A stretch of DNA of 64,000 bases from contig NC_133293.1 in the NCBI RefSeq assembly GCF_005239225.2, positions 16,584,333 through 16,648,332 of the forward strand, in the 5' to 3' direction. Under the pieces are notes generated by a model, which was not told the DNA's origin, did no database searches, and worked only from the letters and a program-made list of their open reading frames with translations. Below are positions 46,133 to 57,200 of this stretch, piece after piece. Numbering within the stretch: the first letter of the stretch is position 1; the number at the start of each line of letters is the position of its first letter. This stretch comes from Populus alba (Eukaryota; Streptophyta; Magnoliopsida; Malpighiales; Salicaceae). Both the position numbers and the translations under genes were made by a program.

Positions 46133-49076
46133 ATGGCCACTAAGAAGAGTGTTAGCAGTTTAAAGGAAACAGATTTGAAGGGAAAGAGAGTGTTTGTGAG
46201 GGTAGATCTGAATGTTCCTTTGGATGATAACTTTAATATTACTGATGATACTAGGATCCGTGCTGCTGTACCCACTATCAAGTACTTGATGGATCATGGT
46301 GCCAGAGTTATTCTATCCTCTCACTTGGTATATGCTTGACGACGCCCTGATTTTCACAGTTTTAAATATTTAACATTTTTTTTCGGGTTGAAATATGCTT
46401 TTGATTGTGCTATTTGGATTACAGATTTGGATTTTTATGCAGATTCATATGATGTTTGATTTGTTGCTGTGTTGTGCTGTTTTGTGTTTTTTTGGGATTT
46501 TTTTTTGTTTGTTGAGGACTTTGTTTTTGGTCGATGCTTAGGCAGAACTAGAATTGCATGACATGTTTACTTGCAGATTTATCTAGGTTTTGATTTTTGT
46601 GACATGGCTTCTGTTTTTCCGATTTAGAATACTTATTTGCATGTAAGCAGATTTGTCTTTCGCTCTATGTTCTGCCATTGTGGTAGCTGATAGATTTTTC
46701 TAGTTCTCTTTCAATTGTTTTCTGCTAGCTTTTCGGTTGTTTTGATATACACTAGAAGTTTTGTTGCCTGAATTTATGTTCTCCAAGGCGGAGTACCATT
46801 TATTTTCTTGTCCAAGATGTTTGATTAGACAATCATTTTTCACCTTTCTGGATTAGCTTTTCTTTCTTGGTTCGTTAACTACCTCTGTTCTACCCAAGAT
46901 GAATTTAGTAAAATTTATTTTCTTAATTCTTTTGTTGGAGCTGTTGTTAGGTGAATAAGGAGAATGTAGCTTTGATAATTGATTTCTCAAGAAAGTCTTA
47001 TTATGACATTTTTCACTTGCATTTCTGGCAGCCCATTGTCATTGACTGTGAATGGTTTTCAATCCATTGTTTGGGCTACTTGTCCAAAATCATGTAACAC
47101 GATTGGATGTAACTCCCTAGCTTTTACAAAACTATGGAGTCGAACGTTTTTGGAGTGTTCTTGACATCCCATATCCAAGGCCACACACAAAAAAAAAAAA
47201 ACATAAACAATACCTTAAATTGTTTTTCCAATGCAAACATACTTCATTTTTTCCCCCTTCTTTCCTGGTTTTGATGATGTTATTACAATCCCAAATAATT
47301 TGAACTTATGTAACAAATCTCAATAATGAACTGCTTTCATGAGAATGCTACCTAAAATGATGAAAATCTCATGTATTCTTTTCTTTGTTCCAACCTCATT
47401 TCCTGTTTGTAATTAACTTGATTTGATTTGGTACCACTCTTTGCATGTTTTAACTGATATAAACATTGGAGTAATTAGCATGATTGGATTTTGCACTAGT
47501 CTTTGTCAAATGGTCATTCATATACTCCTTTTTTTATGGTTTCCAGGGACGCCCAAAGGGTGTCACACCTAAATACAGCTTGAAGCCTCTTGTACCAAGG
47601 CTATCCGAACTTCTTGGTGTTGAGGTTAAGATAGCAAATGATTGTATTGGCGAGGAAGTTGAGAAATTGGTGGCCGAGATTCCGGGAGGAGGTGTTTTGC
47701 TTCTTGAAAATGTAAGATTCCACAAGGAGGAAGAGAAGAATGACCCTGAATTTGCAAAGAAGCTTGCTTCTCTAGCAGAAGTCTATGTGAATGATGCATT
47801 TGGCACTGCTCACAGAGCCCATGCTTCCACTGAGGGAGTGGCTAAATATTTGAAGCCTGCTGTTGCTGGTTTCCTTATGCAGAAGGTATGGTGGTTACAT
47901 CTATATCTTCTTTAAAGTGCTCTTCCCCAAGAAATGTATATCTTTTGAAAATACGTGTGTACATAAAAAATTGAAAGGAGAAATGCATTATCTTTGGATT
48001 GATAATTAAAAGAGATGCGCAATGTAAATCCATTTTCTGTTTGATCCAATTTAACTTGTTAAATTCATGGCTGCACACTTGACCATCTTGTGCATATATA
48101 ACCTGTTGTTTGCTCTGGTTACAGGAACTTGACTATCTTGTTGGAGCTGTGGCAAATCCCAAGAAGCCATTTGCTGCAATTGTTGGTGGCTCAAAGGTAT
48201 CATCCAAGATTGGAGTGATTGAATCCCTCTTAGAGAAGGTTGACTTCCTCTTCTTGGGTGGAGGAATGATCTTCACTTTTTACAAAGCCCAAGGGTACTC
48301 AGTTGGGTCATCCCTTGTGGAGGAAGACAAGCTTGATCTTGCAACTTCACTTATTGAGAAGGCCAAGGTCAAGGGGGTAAAACTACTGCTGCCTACTGAT
48401 GTGGTTGTTGCTGACAAGTTTGCTCCAGATGCCAACAGCAAGGTTTGCATCATTGTCCGTTTAAGTTATGTGCATTCCCTGGAATATGTGCATGTAAACC
48501 TGTGAGTTGCTCTTTTGAGTTACCCGGAGCAGTATTTTTTAGTAGTGGGATACACAAGATCATGCTTGCATGCACACAGAAGATCGAAATGTAACGTACA
48601 CCAATTTTGTTCAGATTGTTTAGTGCAATTTTCTTGCAGGTGGTACCAGCTTCAGAGATAGCAGATGGGTGGATGGGTTTGGATATAGGACCTGATTCTA
48701 TCAAGACATTCAGTGAGGCATTGGATACAACCAAAACCATTATTTGGAATGGACCAATGGGTGTGTTTGAGTTCGAGAAGTTTGCAGCAGGAACTGAGGT
48801 ATCTTATATTTACGTAGATAATACAAGGTTCAACCACAGGCATTTTAGCATTGTAATTGAGCTTTGTTTTTCCCTTTTCAGGCAATCGCCTGGAAGCTTG
48901 CTGAACTCAGTGGCAAGGGAGTGACTACCATAATTGGAGGAGGTGACTCTGTTGCTGCTGTGGAGAAGGTTGGGCTCGCTGATAAGATGAGCCACATCTC
49001 AACAGGAGGTGGTGCCAGCTTAGAGCTTCTTGAGGGGAAACCGCTGCCTGGAGTCCTGGCTCTTGACGACGCTTAG
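46133..49076 (+). CDS. PGK: Phosphoglycerate kinase, cytosolic
   Basis: Glycolytic and gluconeogenic enzyme of the cytosol. Five exons: 46133-46327, 47547-47885, 48125-48442, 48640-48798, 48882-49076. All phases are zero and the product is 401 residues, the usual length of cytosolic plant PGK without a transit peptide. It starts [18 protein letters not shown], which lines up with the mature start of the plastid protein next door. The same signatures are present: [73 protein letters not shown] and [16 protein letters not shown], ending VLALDDA. Exon 2 corresponds to exons 2 and 3 of the plastid gene joined, so the two paralogs differ by one intron. All other intron positions match. The first intron is long (1.2 kb). 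Confidence 0.97.
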
Positions 49077-51062
49077 GCTGGATGTTTCTTTGAGTGCTGG
49101 TATATGTTTGGTTTTGCTACCGGAGTGGGCTAAATGATAGAGCTGATCTTATGGAGGCTGTAGAGTGACAGAATAAATGCTCTTCCAAGTAATATTCAAC
49201 TATGCAATGGTTTCAGAATTCAGATCGGATCCTTTTTGGAACATTGTTTTTAATGATCCAATTATGTGAATTTGCTCTACCAACGAAATCTTATTTCATT
49301 CTGAAATCTTAATGCTGATTCCAATGTTGAATCCTATATTTCCAGAGTGAGAACAAGAGAGAAGAGAACGAGGTTTGGCCTCGAAAATGCTTGGTATAAA
49401 CTACACCGTGGTGTGATTTCTTGAGCGTAGCAGGATTCGGAACTCTTATTCCTCTCCTTTTTCTTGGCACTGAAGATCCCTAGAAAGGAACCCAGAAAAG
49501 AAAGTAGAAGCACAGAGAGTGAGAAATAGAGTAAAACCTGGGAGATCAATTTTTTCTAATAATGATTCCATCCAACACTTATAATCCAACCCTAGAACTA
49601 CAAGATTTATTCCTAACACATTAATTCAGCCTAAATCAATGGAAAATGTTCAGTTTATGGGGACATGGTGGATCGCTGGATGAAGTGACTCATCACTCGC
49701 TCTAAACAAGGAAATTATTCCATTATCCAGATTATCAATTGCCGTTGTTTAATGGAAAGTTCATTTGGTTTGGTTTAAGGGTTTCAATCTTTGTTAAGAA
49801 AATTGAAGTGGCTAACAAACCCTCGCTAGCTAGGACCTTGTGATCATCAGTCCCAAGTCAAGACACAGCAGAAAGAACGATTTGGAAAACAAATGCAGTT
49901 TCTTTTTTCATAAAACAGGGTAACCATCAGCCACGACAGCTTCCATGATATGTTGCGGCAAAACCTAGGCGACAATTGCCAATTCTTGTTTTTTTACAAC
50001 TTGCGAATTCATTGCTACACCTTGTTTCCTCGAGCGTGCGCCATAAAAAATAAAAGAAGTCTTGATATTTGTCTGCATGAACCTTGCCTTGGTAATATCA
50101 CATCATATTAATTATAAAAAAAACTCTAAATGATGTGACCTGTGCATGCATCATTATTGTTTGATGTGGATTCGTCATTATAATTTTTCACTTGAATTTT
50201 ATAATATTCAATTACAATTTATATTTAAAATTTAAATATAAACTTGTTAAACCATATTAAAAACTGAATTTATAATATTTTTTTCAAATCTCTTCACTTT
50301 AAACACTTTAATTATATTATTGATTATTAATTATATATATTTAATGTTTTTATTTTTATTATTTGACATAATAAGTACAACACATAATTTACACCCCTCA
50401 AATATTATTGCAGTTTTAATTATAAAATAATAAATTAACTTAGTATTAAAAAATAAAATTCAAAAAAAATTTAATTAAAAAGAAAAACTCGAGTCAACCA
50501 TATTAACTAGAAAAATCCTTCATATGAATTATAAAAATAAAATAATTTTATAAAAAATAAATTAAAATAAATTATAAAGCTTTAAAATGTGAAGTTAAAG
50601 TTGAAATTAAATTAAAATAAAAAAAAAATAAACTAAAAAAAATATTTCTAAAACAAACAAACAAATCATTGCTTCAATTAACCGGAGGGAACCCCTCCTC
50701 TTTTAATTTATGTTAATTAATAATTAATTAATTAATAGTTAATAATTCTGTAGACAAACTTCAATTTTACTTGGCTTGCGAGCATCATGTCTCATTTTTG
50801 ACTTGTGCCTTGCTTGTTCATTGGAAATTCACCTCACGACTCAACTAAAAAATGATGACACCATAACAAAAATAATCTCTTTCCCAGACAAATAAAGAGA
50901 GACAAATCCAGCAACCTAACCATGTCTTTTTTACGCGCACCAATTCCTAGAAACTCGAGGTAGATCTATTGATCAGATACGTAATTAACAAACATTCTAG
51001 CACAGTGCATGCTTTTGTTGCTGGCTAAGTGAGCGTTCTGTCCGTTTTTGAGCATCTTGAAA
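49077..51062. other. Spacer between cytosolic PGK and ascorbate oxidase
   Basis: 3' UTR of PGK after 49076, then mixed and increasingly AT-rich sequence. No gene, tRNA or clear repeat recognised. The ascorbate oxidase promoter and leader should lie in the last few hundred bases; I could not fix a TATA box. Confidence 0.5.
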
Positions 51063-53231
51063 ATGATCGAGCCTGTAGAAAGCAAAGGCTATTTTGTGAG
51101 GCTGCTGACTCTGTTTCACTTAATTTGTTTGATCAATTTCTCGAGTGTCGAGGCTAGAACTCGTCACCACAAATGGGAGGTCAAGTATGAATACAAGTCC
51201 CCAGATTGCTATAAGAAGCTGATTATCACCATAAATGGGAGATCTCCAGGACCAACAATTTTTGCACAGCAAGGTGATACTGTTGTTGTTGAGCTAAGAA
51301 ATAGTTTGTGGACAGAAAATGTTGCTGTTCACTGGCATGGAATCAGACAGGTATCATGAGGTTTTCGTCTTCATATCTTCAATTATCCTACATATGTAAA
51401 ACCCTTCTGTTGTGCATACTCCTTTATGACCACAGCTCGGAACGCCATGGAGTGATGGAACAGAAGGGGTTACCCAGTGTCCGATTTTACCTGGAGAAAC
51501 CTTTATTTACAAATTTGTTGTAGACAGGGTAAGTCCTCTAGTTCTAATCCAATATGATTCCAGGTCTCAGGCTATATGGTTTTCAACAGTTTTTTTGCTA
51601 TTTTTATAGAGCATAGTATAATTAGCTCAACATCCTTTTGCAGGCTGGGACATACCTGTATCATGGGCATTATGGAATGCAAAGAGCAGCTGGATTATAC
51701 GGATCCATCATTGTATCGCTTCCTGAAGGAGTTTCTGAACCCTTTTCCTATGATTATGATCACAACATTATCTTAAATGATTGGTACCACGCAAGCACTA
51801 ATGAACAAGCTGCTGGCCTATCTGCCATACCCTTTGTTTTTGTCGGAGAGCCACAGGTGAATTCTGTTAAACTCATGTCAACTTTAATTTGTCTTGAATT
51901 AGTTATCAAGTGTAGCAATGTTCCTTAGGTAGCTGATGGTGATTTTATGGTAAACATACCTCTTCATTTCTGCTATCCAGTCACTTCTTATAAATGGAAG
52001 AGGAAAATACAACTGCTCTCTTTCCACTGCTTCTGGCTTTGCAGCTGGAGTTTGCAATACAACAAATCCTGAATGCTCTCCTTATTCGCTGACTGTTGTT
52101 CCTGGAAAAACATATCGATTGAGGATTGGTAGCTTGACTTCCCTGTCAGCTCTTAGTTTTGAAATTGAGGTAATTTCACAACCTCACTAACTTTCATTTG
52201 CTCCAGAAATAATCTGTTTGAATTTGCAACATTCGAGTTCAAAATGTTCATGATTCTCTCTTATTCTTGTGCAGGGCCATGACATGACTGTTGTAGAAGC
52301 GGACGGGAACTATGTAGAACCATTTGCTATAAGAAACCTCTACATCTACTCTGGTGAGACGTACTCTGTGTTAGTAAAAGCTGATCAAGATTCTTCAAGA
52401 AACTACTGGGCAACTATTAATGTAGTTGCTCGCAAACCGGCAACACCAACTGGTTTGGCCATTTTCAACTACTATCCAAACCATCCACAAAAGCAGCCTC
52501 CAACAGTTCCGACCACAGGGCCTCTTTGGAATGATACAACATCAAGGTTGGCTCAAAGTCTTGCATTTAAGGCTCGTCAAGGTTTCATTAACACCCCTCC
52601 TGTCACCTCAGATAGAGTGATCGTGCTTCTAAACACACAAAACAAGATTGATGGCCATTTTAAATGGTCCTTAAACAACCTTTCTCTAACACTTCCTCAG
52701 ACCCCATACCTCATTGCACTTAGAGAAAATTTGACCGATGCATTTGTTCAAGACCCTCCTCCTGATGGATATGACTTCGCAAACTATGACATACATAGTG
52801 TGGCAAAAAATGTTAATGCTACTTCAAGCAACCGAATATATAGGCTACGGTTCAATTCAACAGTCGATGTCATCCTGCAAAATGCTAATTCTATGACCGT
52901 GAACAACAGTGAGACACATCCATGGCATCTTCATGGGCATGATTTTTGGGTCCTGGGGTACGGTACAGGCAAGTATAACTTGTCTTGTGACTGGAGAAAG
53001 TACAATGTGGTCAATCCCATTATGAAGAACACAGCACCTCTGCATCCTTATGGATGGACTGCTCTGAGGTTTAGAGCTGATAATCCAGGTGTTTGGGCCT
53101 TTCATTGTCATGTCGAGTCTCATTTCTACATGGGCATGGGTGTGGTGTTCGAAGAAGGGATAGAGAAGGTGGGTGAGTTGCCTTCATCCATTAAGGGATG
53201 TGGTGAATCTGAAGGTCACCACCGACCATAG
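51063..53231 (+). CDS. L-ascorbate oxidase (multicopper oxidase), secreted
   Basis: Oxidises ascorbate to monodehydroascorbate while reducing O2 to water in the apoplast. Five exons: 51063-51350, 51436-51528, 51644-51856, 51981-52169, 52275-53231. All phases are zero and the product is 579 residues, normal for the family. I start at the ATG at 51063. Residues 1 to about 31 form a signal peptide ([21 protein letters not shown]). The copper sites are complete: HWHG at the end of exon 1, [17 protein letters not shown] in exon 3, [16 protein letters not shown], and [18 protein letters not shown] with the type 1 Met. Several N-glycosylation sequons are present. The [18 protein letters not shown] junction and the C-terminal CGESEG are typical of ascorbate oxidases rather than laccases. 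Confidence 0.95.
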
Positions 53232-54947
53232 TGTCTTCAACTGAAAATAGTACGCATTCTTTTTTCTTATAATACGAGCAGAGGAGGATCATAGCCCCAA
53301 GAACATTGAATTTCATTGCGATATCGATTGGTTTTGATGTCAATTGCGAGTCGAATGTTTCAGGAGCCCAGAAAAACATCATGCAAAACTTTAATGAATG
53401 ATTTGCATATGTTAGCCAAAGCCAACTATATGATCAAAAAAAGGGAAAAAAAATTGGAACTTTATTCTTCTGACAGACTGGTAAGAAAAACTGTAACTGT
53501 GATTTATTATTATTATTATTTAATTGAAATTATAATATTATTATTGAACATCTCTAACACCGAACATTGGCTTTTAAGGTGGGTTATTTATTACATACTG
53601 TATTTATTTTATTTTTATTTAAATTAAACTTATAAAATAATTAATTATTTTCTATTCACCGTAATCTTTTCGGACTTGTTTTCGGATCTCGCAATTCAAA
53701 ATTAATCTAATAATTAATTCACTATAGTAAGTGAATGAATAAATAAGAGTCCCGGTGAAGGAGCGATCAAACGAAACAGCAACACAATCTTATGATTATC
53801 ATAAAGAAATGGATCTATGTAGGCTGCAGCCCAATCTATAACTTATATATAAAGCACAGAGCCCAGAATATTAATTACGAAAAGCCCAAACCCGAACGAA
53901 CTATAAAATTAAATTAGGATAAAAAAGCTCAAATAAGTCGGAAGCTTTGTAGTTAGTAAGAAAAGGAAAATAAAAGCCAGAGAGAGAGAGAGAGAGAGAG
54001 AGAGTTGATTTGAGGGCGTTCAGCACAGAATTTCGGGGCTAGCTATTCTTTATCATTAATTAATTTATGAATCAGGCTGTTGTTTTTGTGGGTACGTAAT
54101 TTTCTATTTTGGTTTCTGCTCTGCTAATTTATTATTTTTTTAATTTTCTCAGCAAATAAAGAAATTTTTTTACTACTATTTTTACTCAACAAAACAGAAA
54201 GAAAGAAACAAAAATCAGAATTCCTAATAGTTAATAATGCCTTTTATTAGTATCTACATTCCTATTTAATTTACCGGTATCAATTTTTTTTGTTTTTGTA
54301 TTACAGTCAAGATGGCATTTTTTTAGTGATTTTTGGAGAAGGTAAATTTGGGAGACTGAATCCTTAATTTAGTTGCATCATAGAAATTCCGATTAATTAC
54401 AATAAGATTCTAATTAGTTTTACAGTAGGGGGTTTCTTAAAAAAGTATTACAGATCAATAGGGAATACATGAGAGCATTTAGGCAAAGTATAAGTGCATG
54501 CAGAGTTTAGCAGATAGCAAGTTCTGTGGGAGTTTTGAAAAAAAAAAAAGTTGCGAAATTCGCACTTCAATGTGGTTTCAACTACACTTTTTTTGTGTAA
54601 GAATTACATTTTTTAGTCGCCTGATTTGTTTTCAGGTTCTTTCCTGTAAAACCCAACTTGAAAGATCACAAGAGATTGGTACTCTGATGTTTCAATACAT
54701 ATTCCTTGCCAACATTTGCATTTCGACTCTTTCTGTAGCTGATGTAAAATATCGCAACCTCCTGGACTGGGAAATTCCAGATTCTGATTTTTGGTCTTAC
54801 TCTCAATAAGCAGTGCTTAAATTGGAATGTTATATCTTTGCAGAATACCTATTCTGTACCTTGAGGAAGAGACACATGATTCTTCAATTATTGAAAGACT
54901 TCTGCTTTACGCTTCTTGTCTATTCAATGTTGATAGCATTCCTGGTA
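53232..54947. other. Intergenic, possibly with a noncoding transcript start
   Basis: AT-rich 3' flank of ascorbate oxidase, then a perfect (GA)n run at 53979-54004 followed by GC-richer leader-like sequence (about 54005-54090). This looks like a plant 5' UTR, but no long frame follows. Confidence 0.35.
53979..54004. repeat. (AG)n microsatellite
   Basis: 26-bp uninterrupted AG run, in a context resembling a 5' UTR. Confidence 0.95.
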
Positions 54948-55070
54948 GATGCTTGGTTAGAAGAGGAGCTTGATTCTCTCCGGATTGGAGTCCAAAGACA
55001 TGGGCAGTGGAATCAGGAAGCAACACTTGGGGGCTGCACAAGACTTCGCGCAAAGGTGGAAGAAAGATAG
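54948..55070 (+). pseudogene. Possible decayed fragment of a CHR4-type CHD3 remodeler
   Basis: The frame 54948-55070 starts DAWLEEELDSLRIGVQRHGQ and stops at TAG. From memory this resembles the SANT/Myb-like segment of CHR4/PKR1 proteins (a WxEEELDxLWIGVRRHGRxNW pattern). After that the frame departs, but 'aagacttcg' (KTS) followed by 'gcaaaggtggaagaa' could be the remains of the KTS...A-RWEEE part with a small deletion. No CHD3 ATPase or chromodomain is seen nearby. A CHR4-like gene starts at 63.1 kb on the same strand, so a partial duplication is plausible. Chance resemblance is possible. Confidence 0.35.
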
Positions 55071-56999
55071 GCTTCAACCCTGGAGAGTTCGGCAACCATG
55101 GATCAACCTGCTCGCTTTCTGGTATGTCTAGGGATGCAATTGATCCAAGGATCAACTGTGAGCCAGGACTACCTTACCATCTTCCGGGTATCAGCTGCTT
55201 TCAGTTTAGAGGAAGATAGCTATGTAAATCCTTCTTCAATGGAGAAAATAAATTATGTGAGTGAAGAATTCTAAATGATATGCAAGGAACAGAAAGTTTA
55301 TTTGGCACTTTCTTGAATTTATGAAATGAAGTTTTCAATGGCTTCATAGCAGAAGTTTGGTAAATGGAGAGGCAAGATACTGTATATGGATGATCTTGAC
55401 AAAGATACGGCAGGTGGAGTAATTAAGATGCATTGAGATTGCTTCATGGTACTTATAAGGCTAGAGAGACTACCATGTTAGACCCTATTCTTACACATAG
55501 TTCAAGTCACCATTCTATGGGGTCCAACTGCCTTTGGGTCAGAGAGAATGGGTTCAACCTGCTTCAAATGGGTCGAGCTTCCAATGATGAGAAAGGTCTG
55601 GTTGAATGTGATAACTTGCATGAGATTGACTTCTCTTACAAGGAGGTGTGACGAGAAAGCATCTCTAGAGAGAGTTTTATTGAATGACTCTGGAATGCTA
55701 TAATCATCTTCGGACTTCTGTGTTATGGAGTGATAATAAGTTTGGCTGGGGTTACTGGAAAGGATTAGACATGAGAAGCTCCTCAGAAACATTGTTAGAT
55801 TGATGGAAAAAGTTGGAGCAGATTCTGCACATTCATGGCTTTGGAGGTTTGAAGATCCTGTCAGTGAGTAGCAACAGGTGTGGATAGTATAACAAAAGAG
55901 GCAACAATGTTTACTTCGGAGCAAGACTTCAAGGAAGATTTACACTGAGTCTTAAACCAGGAAGTAATGGTTCTCAGGGAATCTCAACCAATCTGGTCTT
56001 TGAAATTTTGGAGCTTGTGTTTTATTTTGGCTTTGGTTTCTGGGGAAATTAAGCATCGGTATGAGATTTCTGCTTCACACTCAATGCTTTGGTTTAAATT
56101 TCTTTCAGCTGTTATTGTTTCTCCCTTTTGTTTTATCACATCATATCATTGTTTTTCTTTTCTTAAAAGTTCTGAAATTCTCGATGATTTCCCACCAAAG
56201 CTGCATACTGGGTCTTTTTTTTGTCATGTTAACGGGCATTACTTCATGTAATGATGTTTCTAGCAGGTGATCATGCAACTGTCATCATTTTCTATTATTC
56301 GTTTTGACCACTCATCTTTGATGATGAACATGCTCTTGGTTCAAATTCTCATTCCTAAATATCTCCCACCCTATGAAAGTATGTAAAAGTAGGAAATATT
56401 AAGATCTGACAAATGCACAGGATGAATCACGTAGACAAAGGAGGTTATGCATGCTTCAGTTCACGGAAGCCATTTTAGAAAGTGAGTTTTATGGAATATA
56501 TACAATAATTTCTCTTTCATATAGTAGTTGTTTCGCCCCCAACCCCCAAAGAACCCTTTTTTGGTCCCATAAAAGAAGAATAAGAATGGATAGAAGAAGA
56601 AACATCAATGTCAGTTTTAGTGTAGAAATACCTGAACTAGTATGATTTTTCTTGCACCTTCTTCGCCCCCCTCTTCACGCCATTCCTTTTTTCCTTCCCT
56701 TTTCATCATCATAAAATGGGTATGCATATGGTTTTTGGGACTGATGAATGGGATTTTATCATGTGTGCTTGAGGCTTTGATAGTGTATTTATAAGAGAAA
56801 ATAGAGAACTTTCCAAAGGAAACCTAATATAAAAGAAAAGAAACTAAATCCCTACAAATCCGCTCTTTTGTCACAATATCTTTGAAAGCCAACCTAGTAA
56901 TGAGTAAAAAATCAATTACACTAATAATGGTATCCAAGTAAAGAATTTTCATGAAAAGAAAGGATTCTACACCCATAATAAATATGGCAATATAAAGGA
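55071..56999. other. Unresolved region, partly non-repetitive
   Basis: Balanced composition to about 56700 with short frames (55433-55651, 55967-56251 plus; 55502-55924 minus). None matches a family I know. It may be further decay of the fragment at 54948 or a noncoding transcript. Confidence 0.3.
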
Positions 57000-57200
57000 G
57001 TGTTTGTTTTTGTGGTTGAACTTATTTTTTAAAATGCTTTTCAAATTGTTTTTTTTTTCCTAAAAAAACATTAAATTGATTTTTTATGTGCTTTTTGATT
57101 GTTTTGATGTGCCGATGTTAAAAATAAAAAATCTAAAAAAAATATTATTTTGATGCATTTTCAATTAAAAAAACACCTGGTTCCACGTTACCAAACACAC
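57000..57200 (-). repeat. Dispersed AT-rich MITE-like repeat, copy 8, with inverted ends
   Basis: Reverse-oriented copy. Its ends are inverted: 'gtgtttgtttttgtggttga' at the left and 'ggttccacgttaccaaacac' at the right, pairing with mismatches. This supports a MITE origin for the family. It contains 'gttttgatgtgccgatgtta', the reverse complement of the 'taacatcagcacatcaaaac' seen in copy 3. Confidence 0.7.

Noticed and set aside
51048..51062. Earlier start for ascorbate oxidase at 51048
   Set aside because: The codon there is TTG. The ATG at 51063 gives a normal signal peptide.
56330..56360. tRNA B-box-like sequence 'ggttcaaattc'
   Set aside because: No A box at the right distance and no cloverleaf could be drawn.
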